Positions 1 through 12,549 of a stretch of 64,000 nucleotides of DNA are shown in pieces. The DNA is from Hofstenia miamia. Taxonomy: Eukaryota > Xenacoelomorpha > Acoela. Within the stretch, counting starts at the first letter, position 1; every line of letters starts with the position of its first letter. The notes under the pieces were generated by a model. It saw only the letters and a list, made by a program, of their open reading frames with translations. It was not told the origin of the DNA and made no database searches. The DNA lies in assembly GCA_004352715.1 (NCBI GenBank), contig SCFE01000118.1:512499-576498 (forward strand), given 5' to 3'. The position numbers and the translations under genes were made by a program.

Positions 1-171
1 TGATGAGAAACAAGAGCAGCAGCATTGCCAAGACTGAAAAAAAATTATATTATTCCAATATCACCATCATTATATGAGAGAAGTTTTTCAGCTGTATGGA
101 AAATTATTAGAAATAATAGGCCCAAAACCTATTCAAACACTTTGGAATCAATAAAATTGTTGGAAATCTAA
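1..171 (+). pseudogene. hAT transposase C-terminal dimerisation fragment
   Basis: An open frame runs from about position 7 to a TAA at 169-171. Its end reads SLYERSFSAVWKIIRNNRP and then a short NTLESIKLLEI tail. The ERSFSA..K.I...R pattern is the hallmark of the C-terminal dimerisation region of hAT-superfamily transposases, where it helps the enzyme assemble on transposon ends. Only about 45 residues remain; the RNase H-like catalytic core would lie to the left of the window. Two TGA codons at 1-6 precede the frame, so it is either broken or the end of a longer eroded gene. It is not a host gene as far as I can see. Confidence 0.6.
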
Positions 172-858
172 GACTCGCCTACTGACAGATATTTGTTTTT
201 ATCCCTTAATTTTTTCTACCGGGTCAACAACTGGTTATCGAATTACAGATCACAGGGACATTTCTGAGTAGAGAATTGCATAACAGTGAAGATTGCTCGA
301 AAAAGCTGTAGAGCATCTAAGGCAATCCTTAAGACGCTCAGATAATTTTCACCATGTTCAAATTGATTACATGTGTTGTATTAATTAAAATGAGCTAACT
401 TTGACAAATGGCCTTAGTCCAGTTCAAAGTGACTGAATTCAGGTAAAATTTACAGTATAAAATTTGGATAATTTTAAATACTCCAAAGTAATTTTTTAAG
501 AAATTATAAAATAAACATTGTTAATCATGTTATCTAATGCTCCAAAAAGTACCATTTTCAAGATAAACTTTTATATATTACAATAGATTTAGAAAAAGTA
601 AAGTTCGTATGGACTTTTAAACATGACTGCCTTTAACCGATTAATTCCTGCGTGTTCACTTTTCAATATGTATCTCTTTCTGTTACCAAGAGGCCGAGGA
701 TTCCAACAAATCTTAAGAATACTTCGGTTTTTACATCAGTAACAAGAGAGTTCAATTAAATTATTAATTTTTACAGGGCGCATTTATGTGGCATTAACTT
801 AAACCGCATGTAATGTAATAGCAAGTATTAAAACAAAAGTAACTGTTCTGACTGCACA
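172..858. other. AT-rich sequence, nothing recognised
   Basis: Follows the hAT remnant. No coherent reading frame, terminal repeat or structured element was found. Confidence 0.5.
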
Positions 859-964
859 CCGGTCTGATACTTGATACGGTATAGAAGGCGTTTATAAGCT
901 TCGCACAACCCCCGGTCTGATACTTGATACGGTATAGAAGGCGTTTATAAGCTTCGCACAACCC
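859..964. repeat. 53-bp perfect tandem duplication
   Basis: Two head-to-tail copies, 859-911 and 912-964, each beginning CCGGTCTGATACTTGATACG and ending CGCACAACCC, with no mismatch visible. The unit is less AT-rich than its surroundings and is bordered on both sides by CTGCACAC. Perfect identity points to a recent duplication or to an assembly stutter. A 90-residue open frame crosses it on the minus strand, but its middle is just the duplicated unit read twice. Confidence 0.9.
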
Positions 965-1057
965 TGCACACAAAAATGTGCAAAACTTTCTTGTCTCATT
1001 GATGTCAATACATGTACCATTTTCACGTGCAAGAAGAAATAGAAATTGGTAGAAAAT

Positions 1058-1315
1058 CGAGATCAAGTCAGCCTAATTTTAATTAATGCCAATTCATCCT
1101 ACCTCAGGCCAAAAAATTTTTTGGATTGCTAGACCAAATTCTGGAAGACCATATGACATTATTGTAATAATTCAAAATGTAAAATTAATATTTTCAAATC
1201 GTTTCATATAAATTATATCACATCCACTCCATTTGGATTGATTTGTGTGCACTCTTGCTTAATAATACTCCGTTTTTTCCAATACATCGGCCTAAGCCCG
1301 GCTTTCCCTGCCCTC
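1058..1315 (+). repeat. hAT-type MITE family A, eroded copy
   Basis: Shares ordered blocks with better copies at 21172-21580, 47072-47390 and 57189-57562: a TTAATGCCAATTCA block, then TTTGGATTGATTTGTGTGCA, then a TTTTTTCCAATAC block followed by CTAAGCCC near the right end. The expected terminal CAGAGATGG / CATCTCTG ends are not preserved, so the limits are approximate. It has no coding capacity. Confidence 0.6.
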
Positions 1316-3240
1316 CTTTACGATGTTCTATCTTGTTCTACCTTGCTATGCCCTGTTTGCCAAAATCCATTTCTGTTTGCAGGTAGAACAAACAACTCCA
1401 ATAGGTCAATGAATATTCTATAGTACTCTATAAGATAAATAGGGTTTCGAATGCTCTCAAATTAATGAATTTAGCAAGTCTAATACCTCAAGTTAAATTG
1501 GTTTAGAGAGTTGTTTTCTAAGCTATCCTATTAGAAATCCACAAATAGAGTGTCATTAAATAATATTTCTAAAACAAATTGATCAAATTGGTGAAATTCT
1601 TTAAAACTTGCCTTAAATTTTTTGGAAATCGACATAACAACACATCTTTCAGACTTACTCTTCTTAAGAAAAAAAGTAGCAGTGTTTGATACAGTGCTGC
1701 AAAATAGGCACGAATTCTGTAGTCAAAGCATTTCTAATTCTCCAGAGTTATAGCTTCAGGTTATATGTTGAAAAAGAAAACACTTTTGTGGATCAAATGA
1801 CGCGAAGTTGCAGCACCAAAGTTGCTACAAAAGCTGGCCAGCTGCTGTATTTGTTAATATGCTATATATGGCATCTATAAATGCCAAGGATTTTGAAAAA
1901 AAAATTTCATACTTCAGTTTACGGAGCAGCTCTGACAGACGCATGTCCATGAAAATGCATGTCAAAGCAACCCAAGAAATGAGGTCGGTATTTCTCTAAA
2001 AATGTGCAATTTACACCGAATTTAGAGAAAAGGTTCATATGTTGAACAAGCCATTGCAATAATAAGACCAGTATACCTTATGGCGTTTTTAAGAGCCGAA
2101 AATGTGGAAACTGGAACTTTTAAGTGTGCAGATGCGCATATGCAATAGCAATGCCTGCATGTATTTGAAACTTAAGTAGAAACCAAGCTTATTTTATTTT
2201 CTGATACCTTTATTTCATTTTGCACCCTTATTTTGAAGGTGGCCAATTTTGATCACTTCTGGCATTTAAGGAGTATCGAATTTTCAAGCTTTCTAGTGTT
2301 AAGTCAATAATTTTACAAAGAAATATACCATCAAATTTCATAAATTTCTAGGAAGTTTTGTTAATACTTAACTACTCTACTCTAACAAAACAATCGGCGA
2401 TCAGACTTCGCAAATGGTTGCTGCAAGTACCTATGCAATAACTTAGACTTTAAATTAGCCTTTATTTTTTCACTGTGTACTTAAATGACGTCTGAATGCT
2501 TCTTTCAGTATTTATTCAACTAATATCTATAGCACATAAATATGTTTGTGTAATAATGCACTTAAAAGTTAAAAGTTTAAAGAATATTTAATTGAAATTT
2601 TATTACATTAAACAGTCTACTCATCAGTAATATTTTGAAATTACGTTACGTTTTTTGTTAATTTGCATGTATCGTATAACTCTAATTTTGATAACACAGC
2701 TTTTATTTTAAGTCCTACAAAACATCTACAATTCCCACATTTGTTGATGATTTTGTGAAAGAATTTACTACAATAATATTGTTCCCAATTTTATTTTTAC
2801 TTCAGTCAGGCATTTAATATAATTACTTCAAACATTTTCATGAAACGAAAAAGGTGTATTACACCAGAAAATATTTTAAGATATTATTTGACCGCTTTTT
2901 TTCAAATAATAAATACTCATTTTGATTCCTATGACATCTTTGACATTAACTAATTCATTTGTATATGGCTTACCATCGTTTATATTCAATTAGAAAATAA
3001 TCTTCACGAGTATACCATTTTTTGCGTTACATGCTATACAAACTTCACAAATCTGTAAGTGCCTTGCATAATCAACTTGGTTTTTTGAAAAAAATATTTC
3101 CAGTTTCAAAGTGAAAAAATTCTTCCTTTATCCTACATGTATGTCAAGTTCCTAAATCTGATTTGAAGGAAATAATAAATTACTTTTCACTCATTCCTTA
3201 GTGAATCTAGGATCTCCGCATTAGTTATTGAATCACCTTT
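1316..3240. other. AT-rich sequence, nothing recognised
   Basis: Only short, compositionally unremarkable open frames (for example 1686-1880 and 1808-1999 on the plus strand) that overlap in different frames and match no family I know. Confidence 0.5.
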
Positions 3241-3697
3241 CTATTGTTCAATCATGTGATTATATGCACAACATTTTGAATCCATTTTCGTTTCCAATGA
3301 TGCCTTAAAACGGCTGCCACGTGCACTAAGCACCTTGGCTAAAATAATTCGTGATTGAGAAGTAAATAAATCACAGTTAATTGCTCTTAGCTTAAGGTTT
3401 ATGAGGTTGAACACATTTTTTGATTTGTGATGATATGTGACAGCGGATAAAATTGTGCCTTCGAAACCAGTGAGCATTTTAATCAACGGGCTTGCAGTTC
3501 TCTGAGTTTTTTAGCATGACATCCCAAGGACACATTTGTGTAGCACAACAAGCACAACACACCACAGTAAAACCCGAGGCCTGAACTTCATAAAACCCAT
3601 AAATCTTTTTAACTATATTAAGATCACAAAAGTTTCGCCATTTTTGCATCAATTCTTGAACGGGTGAAATTCTAACAATATGAAATTTTATAGCCAC
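3241..3697 (-). pseudogene. unidentified frame-broken coding remnant
   Basis: Two minus-strand open frames abut: 3697-3479 (72 aa) and 3486-3241 (81 aa), in different frames and overlapping by 8 bases. The first has a cysteine-rich stretch (VVCCACCATQMC) and downstream, in another frame, a histidine-rich stretch (HWFRRHNFIRCHISS), which together could be a decayed zinc finger of the BED type common at transposase N-termini. I do not recognise the family, and the second frame has no motif I can name. The compositional contrast with the flanks and the adjoining frames suggest an old coding sequence, probably transposon-derived. This is an inference. Confidence 0.3.
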
Positions 3698-5819
3698 TAC
3701 AACAGCTTTTGTGTTAAATTTCTTTTTAAGGAAGGAAAATAATATGAACAGAATTTAAAGAAATTGAAAATTGTTTGGTTTATATTTAAATTTGTATATC
3801 CTCCGGACATTAGCATTTTCGGTGATCTGGTGTAGTTTAAGTAATAATTATATTTGAATTAGTATTCTATGGAAACCGAATTTTAATGTCTTTGTCCCAC
3901 TTGGTTCCATTTTATTTGGTCTAGTTCCATGGTCAAAGGTAAATCAAAGGCATAACTTCAGTTTGGTCAAAATTGGCAAAAACTATAAGCTTTATCACTA
4001 AATGATTTCCAGTTCCACTAACAGTCAAACTGAAATATTTAATCTCAAGATTCAACGCCTTTGGGACTAAGACCATTAAATCTTATAGGAGTGAATGGAG
4101 GACAGAACCATAGTAGGCCTGCGGACCTTTTATCAAGTATAATTAAATGGAAGCAACTAGAAAAATTCGAAATGTAATTTCAAATACTCGTCATCAAATG
4201 AAACCAAATTTGATTTCCATTGTATTGCAACCAAAAGAAAGTAACAAATTAACAAAGGTGGGAAGCCCAAGTGTTTACCGAAATTCAGATTTAAGATTTT
4301 CAGTCAAACCTTGGGCTCACTAGAGCTAGGTAAAGACAATTGACGAAAAATGAGCCTATTCAATTCAAGTCCTCTAAGAGTTCAATAATATGCACGGCAG
4401 TAAAAATAGCCCAATTCATTCGTGTCAACATCTCTTCTAAAGCTGTAGTAGCTTAAATGTATTAAAAGTTTTTACACCTGTGGAATAGCTAAAACTAAAG
4501 CGCTGTGTGATATCTGGTTTATTTATGATTTTTTGAAAATTTACACTTTGTGCATAAATTTAAGCAACCTGGCGTCCATCTTTGTTAGTTTTTGAGATAT
4601 CGGCATTTAAAAAATATTTTGAGAACCATAAAAAAATACAAAAAATTTCTGTTTAAGGTTAAGATATTTAAGTCAATGAAATGGATTCACAAAAAGTATC
4701 TTAAGCAACGTATTTTACAAGAATATTCTAAGATCACATTCATACTATTAACACAACTATTGGAATTTGAATTCCTTTATTAATAAATAAAGTTTGGATT
4801 AAGCAGAAATTTATTTAATGCAACTCGAGAAATATTATAAATTGGGGTAATTGATGTACTTTCTTATCAGGCATACCTTGAATCTCCTTTCAATCTTAAT
4901 TAGATGCAAAGCAAGTGAAATTATCTAACAAGAGTGAAGAATATTTAATATCAGCTTGAAATTCAAAAATTAGTAAATTTCAAATTATATTACGCTATAC
5001 ATACGAAATACATTTTTGCAATTCATTTGTTGAAATTGACTTAAAATTGTCGCAATCAAGATATTTCTGAACATTTATAATGGCATTAAGGCTATTGTAA
5101 TTCTTTAATTTCTTCCTACTCAAATCTAATTATAGAATGTCTTTAGTGAAATAAGAATATAAACTATTCAAAAAGAAAAAACTTTGTTAAAGAATTTTCA
5201 CACCTTAATTGTTAAAAATGTCATCGCGAATTATCAACCAATTAATCCATTTAAAATAACGTAGATGTTTGTTAATTTTTGGGACAGTTCTTTATGTGAC
5301 TACCTTGAAGTGAAAAACTTTAAGAATAAGTAAACAAATTAAATCCTGCTGATTTCAACTATTTCGTCGTGATTTAGTATTTGTTGACTTCCATTTATTC
5401 ACAATTAATATCTTAGGATTAAATCTTCGTTTCACTTTCTGTTGAGATTTCATCATAAAACTTAAGAAGTATTTAAATGTAATTGAGTGCAAAAAGGATA
5501 AGCACGAATCTCCAAATAAAAACAAGGAGTAGATCCATGGTATTTAGAGGGGGGAAGGTTTCACAATAATTTAAAGAGCAACGTCAAAAAAATTGGCAAA
5601 ACATTACAAGTCATCTAGCAAGGTCCGGAATAGTCCTAGATATATCTGTAGTGTTTATTATCATGTGATTCATTTATATACACATATAATATTGAATTTC
5701 CAAAAGCACATTATAAATAAAAGTAGATTATATATTTTGCTCTTAGAGGCCTGATAGGTATGCAAAATCATAGTAGCCAATGAATATTCTATACATATAA
5801 GGAAAGAAAATGAGAACAA
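3698..5819. other. AT-rich sequence, nothing firm
   Basis: Around 3880-4110 there are repeated GGTC/GTTCCA words similar in flavour to 26390-26630, but no defined ends. A 63-aa lysine-rich frame at 4592-4783 is compositional only. Confidence 0.45.
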
Positions 5820-6057
5820 TTAGCAAGTAAATAAACGGCGCCTATTTCTCGTCGCATATTCCTTCATAACTTCTTCACAATCAATTTTCATGTCATGATG
5901 AATATTAAGCAGGGCTAACTTTGCAAGTCTATTATCTGTCATATTTGAACGTAAATACGATTTAGTACACCGAGGAAATGAAAAGGACTGTTCAGCATCA
6001 GAACTCCGTTCAGCTTAAATGAAACCAATCGTAAGAAGGTTTCTAATACACGGAAAC
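5820..6057 (-). pseudogene. hAT (ZMYM1-like) transposase C-terminal remnant
   Basis: Read on the minus strand from about 6057 to a TAA at 5822-5820. The frame contains FPCIRNLLTIGFI, one internal TAA (6017-6015), then AERS, a SFSF block, SYLRSNMTDNRLAKLALLNI and CEEVMKEYATRNRRRLF. This follows the order of the hAT dimerisation region (SFS..R.KTYLRSTM...RLNGLALL.I..D). It is close in type to the remnant at 49296-49490. The internal stop and the absence of any upstream catalytic region make it a pseudogene. No terminal inverted repeats were seen around it. Confidence 0.7.
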
Positions 6058-9000
6058 TCTGCCTGATTAGTGCACATTAGTTAGTCCTCCAAGCTAGAGA
6101 CGTGTTGGACCATTTTCATTTGCATTCTTGCTATTCAATACATAAAGAGGTAGGGAAAGGTAAATCGGCTATCCAAAAAGGAATTCTAATAAGTAATTAA
6201 GTTAGATAAATTTAGGACACTTCTAAGGAGATAAACAAATTCGGTAGTTTTCTTTAAAAATGGCACTCGGCCAAAAAGGGCGTGGTTCGAATATTTTAGT
6301 TTTTTAGCAATACTAAATTTTAAAAGGAATGTAGTGTATTATTGTAACAAAGTATGCTATGCTTATAGAGTATAAGATTTTTGTAAAATATTTAATAAGC
6401 CCCACGTTTATTTAAAGATGGCTTTATAAATAAATTTTGTTTTTCAAATTGAACTTAGGACAATTTATGGAAACAATTTTTTTACGATGTCACAATGCAA
6501 AGAGTGTACTTTAACAGGTATATATGAAACGCAGCCTCAGTTTGTATATTGATAAAATACTACAAAAATTATAATATTGAACTTATTTAGGTGCCCATAA
6601 ACTATAAAATATCACACATAAGCGTACAGAAAATGACATGACGAAACTAATCGCTTCAGGTATTATGATGGGCACGATCAAATTAAAATAATCGTAATTG
6701 AAAAAGTACTTCATTTTAAGAAACTGTTGTCATTAACTTTCCTTGTCCGCAATTGTGTTGGACAGGTATGCTTCTCGAATAACCCAACCCCTGGTAAAAT
6801 TGTATTACTTCAAATATATAAAGAATAGTTTCACACATTCATTTCACTATTTTTGGTATATTGTGTATTACGCATTAGTCATCCTACAAGTGAAGAAACT
6901 CTAATAAAATAATTTTTGATAACTAGATCCTGGTAAATAATTAATTTCAAAATATTTTACCAGCTGCAACTGTTAAGCCACACATGGAGTGGCACGCACA
7001 ACAATTAAAATACATATAAAATCTATTAAAGATTTAATAGGTTTTCATGGAACAATAACTTTTAATAACTTCTAATAAAATTTTTCCCATTAATTACCGG
7101 ATTACAATTTTCACGATAATTAGACGTAGAAATCAGGTGAACTGTAATCAGAAGTACACGGTATCTCTTAATCTGATAGATCACAATTCTCTAATCTTAT
7201 AAAATATGTTTATTCTCTGGCATAATAGGGGCGTTTTAACGATACTGGAATAGCGTAATTAACTTATGAGGTCATGAGCTGATTAAGGATGCAATTACCG
7301 TATGTGAAATTAATATTTTAATGAAGTAATTTTAAAAATTCAGTAAAAAAATTATTGCAGTGTTGTGCTTAAATAGTTGTTTGTTTTTGAATTTGTTCCA
7401 TTTAATGCCTAATTAAATACATTTTTTTTAAATTTAGTTTATGCAAAACAAGTTATAAATCATTGAAAGATAGAAATATTGAGCTTCCTTTAATATTTCT
7501 TTTGAAAATCTTGATAGCATTCTTAAGGTGTATTTACTTTTTTTAGAATTAGCAGTCCTAAAACAATTTTTTTAAAATTAGAGTTTAACTGTTACTGTAA
7601 TTTTATAAAACTTCATTATCAAATGATTCATAACCTATGAAAATACCTGAACATAAATATGTGGAAGGAAGCACACGTAATAAGGTCTACACTCAAGAAC
7701 TGGATTGATCAATATTGACTATTTTTCCAACTTATAACGTATAGTAATTATTAAATTGCATCAAATTATGAATGGTTAAATTGTTAACAAAAATTGTTAC
7801 TAGTTGAGTGCTTTTTATTTTCCCTAAGGACTATTGTCGACCGGTATGTATTGGATTTTCCGTCACAAAGCATACCTTTTTTGGTGATAAAGTTGAGTGA
7901 ACAATTACCATTTCAACCATCTACAAACTTGCAAAATATTGCAAAGATAAATCTCGAAAAGAAATTTCAGAGTATTTTAAATTGCCTTGCAAGGATTATA
8001 TTTTTAAATGGAACCCTTAAGGGATCATTGCCACATGTCGCCCCTGTCTAGGCCAAATGCTGTAGTTTTATAATCAGAAAACAATGGTTAGACCAATGCT
8101 TGAAATTTCCGGGTAAATACAAAATCTAGGTTTTAAATAATTCAAATGAGACATTGACAGGATTTAATGATAATCGAATCAGAGAAAGATATTAATTCAA
8201 TTCAGGCTGTTCCAACACAAAAGTCAATGGAATAATTGGCATTCATTAATGAAACTATTGTTAAACTAACATTTGTTAGTAATAATAACACACTTATCTG
8301 ATTGAATGAAAATACTTACTTTTTATTAATGTCGAATGCGAAGACTCAAACAATACGCTTCAAATTGAAAAGTTTAGTATACCTAAGGATGGGAAACATT
8401 TTCAATTGGAAAATTTATCAATATTGCTTAATACATTATATGTTTAGCATCTTAGAAACAAAATCAAATGTGTACTTGGAATTTTGATAAAAAGTCAAAC
8501 TGAATCATCGAAAATAAATGGATATTTTAAGTTTTTGATCCCAATTGACTAGTTTTCTCAATATAATGAATTTATAAAGTCAAGCTTAATATTCAATATT
8601 TTTGATTATGGAATTTTCGACATTGTTAATCTGAATAGAAGTAAATTAGTTGAAGATCTATTTTAACTTTGATTTGCGATCCTTTCTCAATCAATCGTGT
8701 GATTCACAAAGGAAATCACCTGACCACATCATAATGCAATAAATTCGAACTTTGAAATAACAAAAATCTTAGTGAATGAAGTTTTACATGGGATTGCAAA
8801 AGTTGCGGGAATTCTAGTTTCGTAAACCATAAGCACGTAAAAGGCTGTATGGTGTTGTTTTTATTCAGAAAAATTGGATAAGTACGATTCAGTATTCAGA
8901 ACATGCATGTTTCAGGAGTTGTTTAACATGGCAACCTGCAGAGTCGGGCACAGCAGGTGAAAGACTCTTTTCTGCTTGCAATATAAACTTTACTAATTTG

Positions 9001-9170
9001 AATATTTTATATCTAAAGACTTAAAAAATCCGCATAAATTGCTTTATATATTCGAATGACTAAGATTATATAGTTTATAAAGATGACAAATACACAGAAA
9101 TAAACGAATATGTGTAAAATATTTCATTGACGATAACCCCAAATACAAGAATTACTCAGAATATTACAAT
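6058..9170. other. AT-rich sequence, nothing recognised
   Basis: No motif-bearing frame, no terminal repeats. The 85-aa plus-strand frame at 7794-8051 has no recognisable domain. Confidence 0.5.
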
Positions 9171-9224
9171 ATTATATATATATATATTATATATATATAT
9201 TATATATATATATATATATATATT
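9171..9224. repeat. interrupted (TA)n microsatellite
   Basis: Runs of TATATA separated by ATTATA interruptions over about 54 bases. Confidence 0.95.
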
Positions 9225-11007
9225 ACGTTGAATTCATTTTGCAAACTTAAACAATCCATACTTTAATGATCAAAATTATAAATAATGAATTAATATTTTA
9301 TTCCTTTGTTGTTTTTAGGTTACCAATATGTAGGTACCATATTTCAAATCCTGTCAACAATTGATGACGTTGACGCTCACAAAACATCTGGTTACTGAGT
9401 AATAAATCAAGATCTACGTGAAGTGTAGACAATATTTTTTTTACGTTTGATTCCTTCACAATGACTTATTAAACTTGTTCTTTTGAACAGCATAATTAGG
9501 TAATGTAACCATAAAAGCTTTAGATGTTAATAAATTATTTTTTCAGATCGAATATGAATAGTTGTTTTTCTAATCATCAAAGACAAATTCAAGTTTCAGA
9601 AAGTATGACGTTTCTGAACAAACAAGTTGAGTATGAATTCTGGACCTCATGAGATTTGTTTTGAAATATATTTGAAATGTGTAAGCAAAAGAATTCTTCT
9701 TTAATGTCATTGATTCTATAAACTGATGATTGCACTTTAGCAGGTTCGATGTGATTCTCAAATAAAATACGATTTACTTGGACATATTCAAAGGAGAATC
9801 TTTAATGTGACTGGCAATGTTACGTTTGGTCTTTTCTACATTTGATAAAGGTTTTAGATTGCTCTTTGTGAGATTCAAACACATTTTCACCTGAAATTTA
9901 AATTCAAATTTGAGCTTCCAAAAGAGTTGGATTGCATTAAAGCAAGAAAAAAAGATAATGCTTCGTAAATGGGAAAGTTATAGTACTTAGGTTTTTAAAA
10001 ATCATTGCACCTTGTATGGTTGTAGTTAGAATAGAAAGTTTATCACTTTCAATCAAAAGTTACATAAAATTGATCAGAATCTAAAAAGAATTTATGTAAA
10101 CGCAAATTCTGGAAAAATTATTGTAATGGTTTTGTTAAATAACCAATTTTGTCATCGAATATTGTTGATAGACTAGGTTCTTACGCTTAGCATTCCAACA
10201 AAAGTCTATTCCCAGGATAAACTACAAAAATTTGTTCAGACTTACATTTACATGTAATGAAAGTCATAGCAGTTTTAAGAAAGAGCTCTGCATCACGTGT
10301 TTTGACAGCCGGGAAATATTTTGCATAACACTCTTGGAACGGCACGGCTGTCCTGAAAATCAATTCTCGATTTCTTTTTTGTTTCTTACTACGTCTATAT
10401 CTAACACTTATATAAGTTATAATATTTGAAACGCCCTACTCTCTGCAGTAACCCCTTTAATTCTATTTTAAATCAAGAAAATAATTTCTGTAATATCACT
10501 AGTAATATTGAGAAATCGGTGTTTTTCGGAAACACATTACATGACATTTCTTCAAACAAGAATTATACTTTAGATTTTTACCATAATTGGAAATGTAATG
10601 TAATTTCCTTCTAAATTATGCCATTAATTTCTAAATTATTCCTTTAATAATGCCGCTATCTTGTTTTCATGAATTGATTTTTTAAATAATTATGACAATG
10701 CTAAAAGATAAAAATAGTACTCTTGTATACGTTGAATGCTCTATATATATATATACCAGTTAATATATTGTGCATGCCACCTAACGTGGTAATCAGTGAT
10801 TACTACTTAACACTATAACTCCGAACCAGTCATTTGTGACTGATTTTGATGCAATTTTTAAACAACCACTTTCCCACATGTAAATTTTTTTACAAGTTTT
10901 CACCTATATTCACTATTTCTGCTGTAAAGTACGAGTTGATGACCTTTTCGGAAAACAGTAGGATTAGATATGAAAAATCATTAATACTCCTTAAAATTCG
11001 AAAACCG
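9225..11007. other. AT-rich sequence, nothing recognised
   Basis: Two adjoining plus-strand frames at 10232-10429 and 10426-10614 have no motif and ordinary composition. A short (TA) run lies at 10742-10755. Confidence 0.45.
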
Positions 11008-11105
11008 CCCAGTAAAATGAAACTTACAAAAATTGCAAATATTTCAAGTATTGTGCAAAAACTTTGCAAAACTTGCAAAATATTTTCAAATACTTTTAAG
11101 TTCTG
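11008..11105 (+). repeat. CTTGCAA-rich repeat, left-type end
   Basis: Begins CCAGTAAAATGAAACTTACA and continues as a chain of TTGCAAA/ACTTGCAA words. The reverse complement of 14205-14413 starts in the same way (CCCTGCTCACAAACTGAAAC, then TTGCAAAAACTTGCAAA), so both belong to one repeat family lying in opposite orientation 3 kb apart. From about 11110 to 11450 the sequence changes to a second quasi-repetitive pattern of TTCTAAA / AAACGTTTT words. The opposing 111- and 112-aa frames here are by-products of this low-complexity sequence. Confidence 0.5.
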
Positions 11106-12486
11106 TAAGTATTTTTTTTTAAATTTTGATCGGTACCTAATAAAGAATAAAACGTTTTTAAGGAGTCTTACATTGATATAAAACTTTATAAGACGTTTTA
11201 ATATACACATTATAAGTTTTCTAAACATATTTGTAATACAATTCTACTCAATTGCTGAATGCCATCTAGTGTCAATCGATAATATTGTAAGGCATTTACT
11301 AAACGTTTGTTAAACGATTTTAAACCATTTCTAAATGTCTTCTAAGCCGTATCTAAATTTTTAAGAAGCACATTTTGAAGATTTTCTAAACTTCTAAATG
11401 TTTAAATTTTTTTAATTAATGTTTAAGAATGTTTTTTAATATTCTATGTATTTCATATTTGTGTGGATATCCAAGTAAATGACACTTGTATAACTTGTAA
11501 AACATAAAGATACGTACAAGTGTTGTTCAAAGCTTTGAAAACATGCAAGTGCTGGAAGATGTGAAATCTTTTGTTTTGAAAGTCATGTAATTAAATTTTT
11601 TAAAACAGACTGTTACATTACCTCTAATTATGTGATGCTTGTAATGTTTAAAATGCCAAATCTCCATGATGAGCTTTTTTTAATGTTCTAACCTATACTT
11701 AGTCGTATTTTCTTGAATAAATTTCAATAAAATCATTGATAAATTATTTAATTTCAGAATCATAAAGTTTTTATTGCCTTCCAAAATAGTTATTTATAAT
11801 AAAAAATATAGTTAACTGGAAGTTTGATTTGCATATCATACATATATTCGTGTTCGATCACATCATAGACATTATTCTTATATTTATACGCACAACATCA
11901 TCTTCAAAACAAATAGCAAAAAAAACGATTACATGTTCTAAAACTGCGTTTCCCGCGTCAGTCATAGCTAGACATCAAGTACACTTACAGTCGGCAATGG
12001 AATCTTAACACAGTGGATTACTGGAAAATTTATTTACCCCGTATTGAAATTGATAACGCAAAATAGTTTGGACATTGTTATTTGATGAAAGAAAAATGTG
12101 TTTTTGTCAAATTTATAAAGAAGCACAGTTACGGCGAAACTCAACATTTGTTCAACTGGCGGTCTCAAAGATCAAAATGAATCTGCAGCAGGTTAGTGAT
12201 TTCTATGAGTTTAAACAGTATTGGCATGCTTATACATGTTTTTGCAAGGTTTTTCTAAATGTTATTTTCCAAATTCTTATAGGGTTGTTCGATTGCCAAA
12301 TTACAAGAGCCAATGATCAATATAAAATTAATGTTCCACCTTAATTATTAATTACCAATAAATTATCTTAACGGATATATATATAGCTAAAAACACTTTT
12401 TTATAATTTTTTTTCAAGGAAATCTTGAAAATAAAAAGAAACATCTTGTCTTCACCGGGGAATACATTACAACAATCGCCAGTTTT

Positions 12487-12549
12487 GCCTTAAGGTTTTA
12501 ACCTTAGGCATTGGTTGAGAAACGTGTCAACCTAACCTGAGGTTGGGTT
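12487..12549. repeat. two adjacent hairpins
   Basis: 12487-12509 reads GCCTTAAGGTT, TT, AACCTTAGGC: near-perfect inverted arms of about 10 bases. 12529-12549 reads AACCTAACCT, GA, GGTTGGGTT: arms of 9-10 bases with a 2-base loop. They lie 19 bases apart in sequence less AT-rich than its flanks. Function is unknown; they could be the ends or core of a small MITE. The rest of 11450-14204 holds nothing else I recognise. Confidence 0.55.

Noticed and set aside
10846-11228. Overlapping 111-aa and 112-aa frames on opposite strands
   Set aside because: They mirror each other over low-complexity CTTGCAA and TTCTAAA words and have no motif.
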